DNA of 6,148 bases, taken from an uncultured Pseudomonadota bacterium (GTDB lineage Bacteria; Myxococcota_A; Polyangia; HGW-17). Below the pieces are notes generated by a model, which was not told the DNA's origin, did not search any database, and saw only the letters and a program-made list of their open reading frames with translations. This document shows positions 1-5,197 of this stretch, one piece after another. Numbering within the stretch: the first letter of the stretch is position 1; each line of letters begins with the position of its first letter. The stretch lies in NCBI GenBank assembly GCA_938004375.1, contig CALKWH010000073.1:1-6148 (forward strand). Direction: 5' to 3'. The position numbers and the translations under genes are program-made.

Positions 1-44
1 CACCGAGATCTACACTCTTTCCCTACACGACGCTCTTCCGATCT
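1..44 (+). other. Illumina P5-side adapter (non-biological)
   Basis: These 44 bases match the 3' part of the TruSeq/NEBNext-style universal adapter, ending in CGACGCTCTTCCGATCT. ACAC joins TCTTTCCC directly, so there is no i5 index between them, as in single-index designs. This is library sequence left in the contig. Native sequence starts at base 45, and nothing here should be annotated as biology. Confidence 0.97.
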
Positions 45-111
45 CATGGACAAGGTCTCCTACTGCGCCATGGTCGGCAACGCCGCTCCGTTCTGCACTT
101 CGGGCAAATAA
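45..111 (+). CDS. 3' end of a truncated gene, product unknown
   Basis: From the adapter junction, one plus-strand frame stays open to TAA at 109-111. The visible tail is 21 residues, beginning MDKVSYCAMVGN and ending FCTSGK, with two Cys residues. That would suit a secreted or disulfide-bonded protein like the lipoproteins that follow, but the piece is too short to assign to a family. The ATG at 46 has no ribosome binding site because adapter lies directly upstream, so it is probably an internal codon. Support is the open frame, the G/C-biased third positions and the change to AT-richer, non-coding-looking sequence right after the stop. The frame could still be chance. Confidence 0.4.
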
Positions 112-198
112 TCGAGTCTTCCCGCTTCTTCCCTTTCTTCAATAAATCAACAATCTAAGCCCACAAGGGAAAACCCATACCCAAGGCGAGAATCCCGT

Positions 199-228
199 TT
201 GCCCGGCGGTGAAAAGCGGCTATATAAT
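199..228 (+). promoter_or_regulatory. Candidate sigma70-type promoter for the Cys-rich lipoprotein
   Basis: TTGCCC at 199-204 (four of six matches to TTGACA) lies 18 bp before a perfect TATAAT at 223-228. Transcription would start near 235, giving a leader of about 20 nt that contains the GGAGG ribosome binding site of the gene at 257. The stretch from 112 to 198 before it is relatively AT- and pyrimidine-rich and shows nothing else I recognise, including no clear terminator for the preceding partial gene. Confidence 0.45.
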
Positions 229-245
229 AATGCGCCCGAACCGGC

Positions 246-250
246 GGAGG
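246..250 (+). promoter_or_regulatory. Ribosome binding site that fixes the start at 257
   Basis: GGAGG at 246-250 sits 6 nt before ATG 257-259. The open frame extends upstream to GTG 209 and ATG 230, but neither has a comparable site, and both would put an Arg-rich stretch ahead of the signal peptide. ATG 257 gives a clean lipoprotein signal peptide. Confidence 0.75.
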
Positions 251-256
251 CCCTGC

Positions 257-1639
257 ATGCGGACATCTCTTCTGATCACTCTCGTCCCGATCCTCGTCCT
301 TTTCGCCGCCTGCGCGGGCAAGGGCGCCAAGTGCGGCGACGGCGTGCAGGACTCGGGGGAACTGTGCGACGACGGCAACAAGGTGAACGGCGACGGCTGC
401 TCCTCGGTCTGCCGCATCGAGGGCTGGTGCGGCAACGCGGTCTGCGAGGAGGGCGAGGCCCACACCTGTCCCACCGACTGCCCCATCTGCGGCAACGGTC
501 AATGCGACGACACCGAGAGCGTGGCGTCGTGTACCGTCGATTGCTACTGCACCAATGGCACCTGCGACGAGGGCGAGAGCACGGCCATCTGCCCGCAGGA
601 CTGCCCGGCGGTCGCCGTGTGCGGCGACGGCTTCTGCGAGCTCGACGAGAGCATCTCCACCTGCCTGGCGGACTGCTACTGCACCAATGGCACCTGCGAT
701 CCCGGCGAGACCGAGACCACCTGTCCCCAGGACTGCGGCGCCAATCCGTGCGGAGACGGCACCTGCACACCGGCCGAGAGCCTCACCTCGTGCCCGGCGG
801 ACTGCTACTGCACCAACGGCACCTGCGACAGCGGCGAGAACGCCACGATCTGCCCCCAGGACTGCACCACGCCGCCCACCTGCGGCAACGGCCAGCTCGA
901 CGGCCAGGAGCCTTGCGACGGCAACAACCTGGGCGGCAGGACCTGCCTCTCCCAAGGCTTCGACGGCGGCACCCTCACGTGTAACACCAACTGCACGCTG
1001 AATACCGCCGGCTGCACGTCCTCCACGGGCTGCACCATCGTGCCCCAGAGCGGCTGCCCGAACGGCCAGAAGTGCACGGTGGACACCGCCTCGGCCAACC
1101 GCTGCAACACGGCCGGCGTCCTCGGAGATGGCGAGCCCTGCGGAGTCGACGCGGATTGTGCGGCCGGCCTGGGATGTGCCGCCTTGCCGGGCACCAGCGG
1201 GGGAATCTGCAGGCGTTTCTGCAGGGGCTCTTATTACGACACGAGTGATTGCAACGACGGCCCCGGGTCCGTTTGTTTTTACTCTGTCGCGGATGGGTTC
1301 GGTGTGACCCTGTCCGGGCTTTTCCAGTGCACCGTTCACTGCGATTTGGTCACGGGATCCGGATGTGGAGCGGGGATGACGTGCACCCTCCTGCTGCTCG
1401 ACCGGGATGGAGATCAGTACAAAGAGACCGATTCGACGGAGTGTTTTTCCAACTCGGATCCCTATATCTTTTGCGGCGGTAGCTCACCCTGTCCCACCGG
1501 TTCCATGTGTTACGAGGGGAGCTGCTATCGTTGGTGTTCGAGTGCGAATACGGCAGTGTGCACATCCATGGGCCTTCTGTGCAACTCCTTTGATCCGCAG
1601 TTGTTCATCGGCGCGGTGGAATATGGCTTGTGCCTGTGA
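257..1639 (+). CDS. Cys-rich repeat lipoprotein, Myxococcus-type
   Basis: A predicted surface or envelope lipoprotein of 460 residues; no enzymatic domain is seen. Residues 1-18 form a signal peptide (MRTSLLITLVPILVLFAAC) with lipid-attachment Cys19 and Ala at +2. Residues 26-52 match the Myxococcus Cys-rich repeat (CGDG..D.GE.CDDGN...GDGC...C). Residues 58-203 hold seven short modules, approximately C-x4-C-x3-E-x4-C-x2-D-C, and residues 209-253 a longer module beginning CGNGQLDGQEPCDGNNLGG. Residues 26-253 contain 38 Cys. The rest (259-460) is Cys-rich but not repetitive. Even Cys numbers per module suggest small disulfide-stabilised units after export. Family knowledge offers no firm function; adhesion, a spacer role or ligand binding are guesses. 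It probably shares a transcript with the lipoprotein gene 57 bp downstream. Third-position GC falls in the last third of the gene. Confidence 0.93.
   Translation: MRTSLLITLVPILVLFAACAGKGAKCGDGVQDSGELCDDGNKVNGDGCSSVCRIEGWCGNAVCEEGEAHTCPTDCPICGNGQCDDTESVASCTVDCYCTNGTCDEGESTAICPQDCPAVAVCGDGFCELDESISTCLADCYCTNGTCDPGETETTCPQDCGANPCGDGTCTPAESLTSCPADCYCTNGTCDSGENATICPQDCTTPPTCGNGQLDGQEPCDGNNLGGRTCLSQGFDGGTLTCNTNCTLNTAGCTSSTGCTIVPQSGCPNGQKCTVDTASANRCNTAGVLGDGEPCGVDADCAAGLGCAALPGTSGGICRRFCRGSYYDTSDCNDGPGSVCFYSVADGFGVTLSGLFQCTVHCDLVTGSGCGAGMTCTLLLLDRDGDQYKETDSTECFSNSDPYIFCGGSSPCPTGSMCYEGSCYRWCSSANTAVCTSMGLLCNSFDPQLFIGAVEYGLCL
428..865 (+). repeat. Coding tandem repeat: seven Cys modules in a 43-44-residue higher-order unit
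   Basis: Modules begin at Cys58, 78, 98, 122, 142, 165 and 185 of the lipoprotein. From Cys78 on, modules starting CGNG/CGDG alternate with modules starting CTNGTC. DNA around the CTNGTC modules is nearly identical: bases 542-567 and 674-699 are the same over 26 bp, and 803-828 differs by one base. Spacings are 132 and 129 bp. The pattern indicates duplication of a two-module unit, and the near identity of the DNA suggests recent duplication or conversion. Confidence 0.85.
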
Positions 1640-1696
1640 TGGCAGCACCGATTTTCTAGTCCATCCCTGGGCGGGTATGCGACGGAGGCGTCTAGC

Positions 1697-2929
1697 ATGG
1701 CTATCATGACTATCCGTAAGAGCTGGCTTCTCGTCGGGGTCCTCGCTGCCGCGATCCTCTTGGCGGCATGCGACGAGCCCGTGAAGCGGACCTCGCAGCC
1801 GCTCACGGATCCGGTCGCCACCGAGGCCATCGACTTCGCGGGCACCGGCCGGCTGTACTACAAGATCACCGGACCCACCTGGGACACGCCCAACGTCGAG
1901 GTGAACGAGCGCCTGTTCGAGCTGGTCGACGGCACCCTCAACGAGCGCGGCGAGCTGGTACCCGAGGTGCTGCACCTGGCGGCCTACGCGTCCGGCGCCA
2001 CGGCGGCGATCACGGTCACGCCCGCCTGGCGCGGCGACGGCGATCCCCCCGCGGGGACCTACCGGTTCACCGGCGTGCTCACCGCCTCGGACGGCACCGA
2101 GCTGCCGTGGTTCGACGTGTCCGGCGAGCTCGCCCAAGCCGAGGGCGGCTACCAGGCCGTCTCGTTCGAGGCCGCGCCGCTGCCGGCGGCCACCGCCCGC
2201 GTCTGGGAGCTGGCGTTCACCCACACGTACACCGTCGAAGGCCGGACGTACGCCCACACCCATTACCAGGAGCTCGCCCAGACTTGGCGCGCGCCGCTCC
2301 CGGGCACGCCGCTGTACCAGCAGATCCTGCGCTGGGGCGGCGAGTGGATCGACGCCGCCGTCGAGGATCAGGGCGACCCCACCGAGAACCAGCTCGCCGA
2401 GACCCTGCTGTTCGGCATGAACGCCCTGGCCGACCTGGGCTATCGCTACGGGCCATTCCCGCGCCCGTCGAACATCACCGATCGCGCCGAGGTCTTTCTG
2501 GACTTCAAGCAGTCCGCCTGCGGCGAGTTCCGGGGCTTCTACATGGCGCTGGTCGAGACCCAGGGCATCGACGCCAACTGGCTGTGGTTCTGGTTCAACC
2601 AGCCCTCCTCGACCTGGTACTCCATGTACGAGACCATCGTCATCGCCGCTTTGGGCCGCACCTCCCAGGTGTGGCGCTACCAGGATCACATCGTCGTCGA
2701 GGTCAACGGCGTCGTCTACGACCCCACCTACGTCGTCACCAAGGCCGACGCCACCGCCTACGAGGACTTCATGTTCGCCCGCTTCTGCTACGGCGAGGAC
2801 GAGGCTTGCCGCCACGCCTCGGACTGGTGCACCATCCCCGGCGGCCCCCAGGGCGTCTGCATCGACAACCCCCCCGGTCACGACCCCGACATCGGCCCCG
2901 GCCGGTTCAGAGGCGAGGATTATCGATAA
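1697..2929 (+). CDS. Lipoprotein with transglutaminase-like domain
   Basis: 410 residues. The signal peptide ends in the lipobox LLAAC, with lipidated Cys25 and Asp at +2, which in E. coli favours inner-membrane retention. Residues 30 to about 190 look beta-rich and match no family I recognise. The C-terminal part resembles the transglutaminase-like cysteine protease fold: Cys275 in SACGEFRGFYMALVETQGI, His331 in YQDHIVVEVNG and Asp342 in VVYDPTY occur in the order and local context of the family's Cys-His-Asp triad. Members cleave or cross-link peptides or amides; substrate and direction are unknown here. An aromatic-rich segment lies between Cys and His (residues 295-311). Four further Cys at 364, 371, 378 and 388 could form two disulfides. 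Start choice: GGAGG at 1684-1688 is 8 nt before ATG 1697; ATG 1706 is less well spaced. Probably cotranscribed with the Cys-rich lipoprotein gene upstream. Confidence 0.9.
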   Translation: MAIMTIRKSWLLVGVLAAAILLAACDEPVKRTSQPLTDPVATEAIDFAGTGRLYYKITGPTWDTPNVEVNERLFELVDGTLNERGELVPEVLHLAAYASGATAAITVTPAWRGDGDPPAGTYRFTGVLTASDGTELPWFDVSGELAQAEGGYQAVSFEAAPLPAATARVWELAFTHTYTVEGRTYAHTHYQELAQTWRAPLPGTPLYQQILRWGGEWIDAAVEDQGDPTENQLAETLLFGMNALADLGYRYGPFPRPSNITDRAEVFLDFKQSACGEFRGFYMALVETQGIDANWLWFWFNQPSSTWYSMYETIVIAALGRTSQVWRYQDHIVVEVNGVVYDPTYVVTKADATAYEDFMFARFCYGEDEACRHASDWCTIPGGPQGVCIDNPPGHDPDIGPGRFRGEDYR

Positions 2930-2954
2930 AAGAGCAAACGGAAAAGGGATCGAA

Positions 2955-3085
2955 GGCGCCGACAGGCGCCGGAGACCAGGATCGGGTGAGTGGGGAAGAG
3001 GGCGGGAGACTCGCAGGGGCGAGTCTCATGCCCGGGCCGCGCGCCAGCGCGCCACCTGAGGCCGCGAAGCGGCCGGAGCGTCTCC
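2955..3085. repeat. Cluster of inverted repeats between convergent genes
   Basis: Four perfect inverted repeats lie in the 238-bp gap. Stem 2955-2960/2965-2970 is GGCGCC with loop GACA. Stem 3006-3014/3019-3027 is GAGACTCGC with loop AGGG. Stem 3039-3044/3047-3052 is GCGCGC around CA, too tight to close fully. Stem 3060-3065/3069-3074 is GGCCGC with loop GAA. GGAGAC at 2971-2976 is complementary to GTCTCC at 3080-3085 and would enclose the last three. None is followed directly by a T-tract on either strand, so they are not textbook intrinsic terminators, though they could stop or protect transcripts from both sides. A run of six A (3090-3095; T on the minus strand) lies nearby without a convincing stem on the nuclease-gene side. 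A dispersed repeat or structured RNA is also possible. Confidence 0.6.
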
Positions 3086-3167
3086 AGGTAAAAAACTACG
3101 CAGAACAGATTTGGCAGATAATTCCGGCCGCAAACTGGACCCATCTCCGGGGCGCGGGTGTCAAACG

Positions 3168-3728
3168 CTACTCGCCCCAGAGGCCGCGGTTGGCGGACGA
3201 GGCCTCGTCCTGGAGCTGGAGGTAGTACGTCTTGCGGGAGAACGAGGCGTCGGTGTAGACGCGGGCGTAGCCGTTGACCACGAGCTGGGCGCAGTGGTCG
3301 GTGTTCTCGAGGGTGCGGATGTAGGCGAGCAGGCGGTCGTACATGTCGTAGCAGTTGGACGGCGGCGAGGTCGAGCCACAGGCGGGGTTGTCGAACTCGA
3401 GGCCCACCCAGGAGGACAGCGGCAGGTGGTCGCGGGTGTACTGCTTGGCCTCGGGGCCGTAGTACTCCACGGTGCCGTAGGTCTCGGGGGTGTTCACGCC
3501 CATGAAGCGGATCTTGATGCGCTGGTCGTGGTAGCGCACATAGATCGTGTCTCCGTCGACGATCTCGGAGACCTTGGCGGGGAACTCCATGAACTCGGGC
3601 GGGGTGTCCGTGTTGTTGACGTTGTTGACGTTGTTGCCCGCGTCGTTGTTGGTGTTGTTGTTCTCGACGGGCTGGTCGCAGCCGGCGAGGAGCAAGAGCA
3701 GGGGCCAGAAGGCTAGGAACTGTCGCAT
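3168..3728 (-). CDS. Lipoprotein thermonuclease (staphylococcal nuclease family)
   Basis: 186 residues; predicted Ca-dependent phosphodiesterase that cuts DNA and possibly RNA, held in the envelope by a lipid anchor. The signal peptide ends LLLLLAGC, with Cys17 lipidated and Asp at +2. Residues 23-39 are an Asn-rich linker (11 Asn of 17). The nuclease domain runs from about residue 50 to the end. Aligned by motif to staphylococcal nuclease, Asp60 (VDGDT) corresponds to Asp21, Arg74 (IRFMGVNTPET) to Arg35, Glu82 to Glu43 and Arg132 (DRLLAYI) to Arg87. The Asp60-Arg74 spacing of 14 equals that of the reference. Asn79 stands where Ca ligand Asp40 would be. Cys117, 126 and 146 are extra. Start: GGAG at 3738-3735 lies 6 nt before the ATG. 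The gene lies 277 bp downstream of nifS on the same strand and probably has its own promoter. Likely roles are nutrient scavenging or DNA clearance. Confidence 0.94.
   Translation of the reverse strand: MRQFLAFWPLLLLLAGCDQPVENNNTNNDAGNNVNNVNNTDTPPEFMEFPAKVSEIVDGDTIYVRYHDQRIKIRFMGVNTPETYGTVEYYGPEAKQYTRDHLPLSSWVGLEFDNPACGSTSPPSNCYDMYDRLLAYIRTLENTDHCAQLVVNGYARVYTDASFSRKTYYLQLQDEASSANRGLWGE
3612..3638 (-). repeat. 9-bp coding repeat in the Asn-rich linker of the nuclease
   Basis: On the plus strand GTTGTTGAC occurs at 3612-3620 and 3621-3629, followed by GTTGTTGCC at 3630-3638, with more GTTGTT runs up to 3660. On the coding strand these give Asn-Asn pairs separated by Val or other small residues. 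Such simple sequence probably arose by slippage, and the linker length may vary between strains. Confidence 0.7.
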
Positions 3729-3775
3729 GAATCACTCCGAAGGTGGCGGGAAACGCGCCCGTCGCCGCCTGCTAC

Positions 3776-3803
3776 AGCATAGACCCGCGCGGGGAAATCG
3801 CAA
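3776..3803 (-). promoter_or_regulatory. Possible promoter for the nuclease gene with a palindrome in the spacer
   Basis: Read on the minus strand, TTGCGA (3803-3798) and TATGCT (3781-3776) each match the sigma70 consensus at four of six positions, 16 bp apart. Transcription would start near 3769, about 40 nt before the ATG. The spacer contains the perfect palindrome CCCGCGCGGG (3784-3793), which could be an operator or simply GC-rich sequence. Confidence 0.3.
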
Positions 3804-3854
3804 GCGGGAAGATCGACGTGAAATCAGAGACAGCCAACTCGAGGGTGTACCAGT

Positions 3855-3884
3855 CGAAACCGAAATCGAAATCGAAATCGAAAC
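3855..3884. repeat. Five-copy hexamer repeat, CGAAAY
   Basis: Five consecutive hexamers, CGAAAC, three times CGAAAT, and CGAAAC, occupy 30 bp upstream of the nuclease gene. They are AT-rich compared with the surroundings and lie in no credible gene. They start about 50 bp upstream of the proposed -35 element. A hexamer run changes length by slippage without affecting a reading frame here, so any effect would be on spacing or protein binding. Confidence 0.85.
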
Positions 3885-3894
3885 AGGAGAATGT

Positions 3895-3992
3895 CCTCAA
3901 ACCTACAGGGGAGAGTTCTTGCGGGCGTCCCGGGGGGAGATCCATTCGGTCGCGTTGCGACCTCAAACGGGCCGCCCTTTTGCGGGCGTCCC
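3895..3992. repeat. Split direct repeat: CCTCAAAC ... TTGCGGGCGTCCC
   Basis: CCTCAAAC at 3895-3902 with TTGCGGGCGTCCC at 3919-3931 recurs as CCTCAAAC at 3961-3968 with TTGCGGGCGTCCC at 3980-3992. The two conserved boxes are identical, while the sequence between them differs in content and length (16 versus 11 bp). This looks like two copies of a two-box site or a decayed tandem duplication in the gap downstream of nifS. Confidence 0.65.
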
Positions 3993-4014
3993 TGGGACTG
4001 CGCTTTCAGCGCAG
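3948..4014 (-). terminator. Three successive hairpins at the end of nifS, possible transcript end
   Basis: In the direction of nifS transcription: stem 4014-4008/4004-3998 (CTGCGCT, loop GAA) contains the first base of the TGA stop at 4008-4006; stem 3988-3984/3977-3973 (CGCCC, six-base loop); and stem 3962-3957/3953-3948 (GGTCGC, loop AAC). None is followed by a T-tract, so Rho-independent termination of the classical kind is not shown. They may act as 3'-end stabilisers or weak terminators separating nifUS from the nuclease gene. Confidence 0.4.
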
Positions 4015-5181
4015 CAAATCGGGCGGCGTGAACGGGGAGATTCGGCGCAGCTCGCGGATGATGCCGGGGGTGACCTCGAGCACGCGGTCCACGTCGGCGT
4101 CGGTGTTGTAGCGTGAGAACGAGAAGCGGATCGAGGCGTGGCACAGTTCGAAGGGCAGGCCCATGGCCCGCAGCACGTGGGAGGGCTCCAGCGACCCCGA
4201 CGAGCAGGCCGAACCGGAGGAGGCGCAGATGCCGTGCTCCGAGAGCATGAGCAGGATGGCCTCGCCCTCGATGAACTCGAAGGACACGGTGCAGGTGTTG
4301 AACAGGCGCTGCGTCGGGTTCCCCAGGCGATGCACGGCGGGGATGCGCTCGAGGAGCCCGGCTTCGAGGCGGTCGCGCAGGGCGGTGACGCGGACGCGCT
4401 CCTCGGCCATGTGGCGCCCCGCCAGCTCGGCAGCGGCGCCCAATGCCATGATGTTGGGGACCGCGTAGGTGCCGCCGCGCCGGCCGTTCTCCTGGTGCCC
4501 GCCCAGGATGTAAGGTCGAAAGGGCGTGCCCCGGCGCACGTACAGGGCGCCGATGCCCTTGGGGGCGTGCAGCTTGTGGCCCGAGAGGGACAACAGGTCC
4601 ACCGGCGTGCGGGAGAGGTCGATGGGCTCCTTGCCCACGGCCTGGACGGCGTCGGTGTGGAACAGCGCGCCCTTCTCCTTGACCACCTGGGCGATCTCGG
4701 GGATGGGGTTGAGCACGCCGGTCTCGTTGTTGGCCCACATCACGCTCACGACGGCGGTGTCGGGGCGGACGGCGGCGCGCACGGCCTCGGGCTCGACCAC
4801 GCCGTCCGGGCGCACGTCCACGAAGGTGACCTCGACGCCCTTCTTCTGCAAAAAGGCCATCTGGCTGATCAGCGCCGGGTGCTCGACCTTGGTCGTGACG
4901 ACGTGCCGCTTCGTCGGGTGCGTCTCGAGGGCCGAGGCGATGGCGGTGTTGTCGCTCTCGGTGCCGCAGGAGGTGAACACGATTTCGTCGGGGTGGGCGC
5001 CGATCAGCGAGGCGAGTTGACCCCGGGCGCGGTCGAGATCCTTGCCGAGCCGGCCGCCGAAGTCGTGCATGCTCGAGGGGTTGCCGTAGGCCTCTCTGAG
5101 GTACGGCAGCATCGCCTCGAGGACCTCGGGAGCGACGGCGGTGGTGGCGTTGTTGTCCAGGTAGACCAGGGGCGCGGACAT
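4006..5181 (-). CDS. nifS: Cysteine desulfurase NifS
   Basis: 391 residues, the family's normal length. This cytoplasmic pyridoxal-phosphate enzyme converts cysteine to alanine and passes the persulfide sulfur to the NifU scaffold. Visible landmarks in order: YLDNNATT near the N-terminus (residues 7-14), His101 (VEHPA) that stacks on the cofactor, HTDAVQ (175-180) with cofactor-binding Asp177, the Schiff-base Lys203 in SGHKLHAPKG, and catalytic Cys326 in ASSGSACSSGSLEPSHV. This loop is the short NifS-type version of class I desulfurases and closely resembles nitrogenase-associated NifS; IscS is the main alternative. The segment RRGGTYAVPN departs from the more usual RxGTEN. Start: GGAGG at 5194-5190 is 8 nt before the ATG. 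It follows nifU by 16 bp, so the two are surely cotranscribed. Confidence 0.96.
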   Translation of the reverse strand: MSAPLVYLDNNATTAVAPEVLEAMLPYLREAYGNPSSMHDFGGRLGKDLDRARGQLASLIGAHPDEIVFTSCGTESDNTAIASALETHPTKRHVVTTKVEHPALISQMAFLQKKGVEVTFVDVRPDGVVEPEAVRAAVRPDTAVVSVMWANNETGVLNPIPEIAQVVKEKGALFHTDAVQAVGKEPIDLSRTPVDLLSLSGHKLHAPKGIGALYVRRGTPFRPYILGGHQENGRRGGTYAVPNIMALGAAAELAGRHMAEERVRVTALRDRLEAGLLERIPAVHRLGNPTQRLFNTCTVSFEFIEGEAILLMLSEHGICASSGSACSSGSLEPSHVLRAMGLPFELCHASIRFSFSRYNTDADVDRVLEVTPGIIRELRRISPFTPPDLLR

Positions 5182-5197
5182 GGCTTCTTCCTCCCGG

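Noticed and set aside
209..256. Upstream starts GTG 209 and ATG 230 for the Cys-rich lipoprotein
   Set aside because: They overlap the proposed promoter, lack a ribosome binding site and would bury the signal peptide behind an Arg-rich extension.
542..828. Regularly spaced 26-bp repeats resembling a CRISPR array
   Set aside because: The copies lie in frame within a gene, encode a Cys module, and the intervening 103-106 bp encode related modules, not unrelated spacers.
155..1339. Long open frame (394 codons) on the minus strand opposite the Cys-rich lipoprotein
   Set aside because: Its Ala/Gly/Val-rich, low-complexity product is what the reverse complement of a G/C-biased repetitive gene gives. 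It has no family motif, and the plus-strand gene explains the sequence.
1484..2881. Long open frame (465 codons) on the minus strand opposite the transglutaminase-like gene
   Set aside because: It runs across two plus-strand genes with clear signal peptides and ribosome binding sites, and its translation shows only composition bias.
2955..3027. Classical Rho-independent terminator for either convergent gene
   Set aside because: The stems are good but no T-tract follows on either strand; the only run (six T on the minus strand at 3095-3090) lacks a stem just before it.
1768..3225. Plus-strand open frame of 485 codons overlapping the transglutaminase-like gene and the hairpin region
   Set aside because: Arg/His/Pro-rich out-of-frame translation, no ribosome binding site, no motif, and it ends inside the convergent nuclease gene.
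3855..3884. Hexamer run as origin iterons
   Set aside because: Units of 6 bp are too short for usual iterons, and no replication gene or DnaA-box cluster is nearby.
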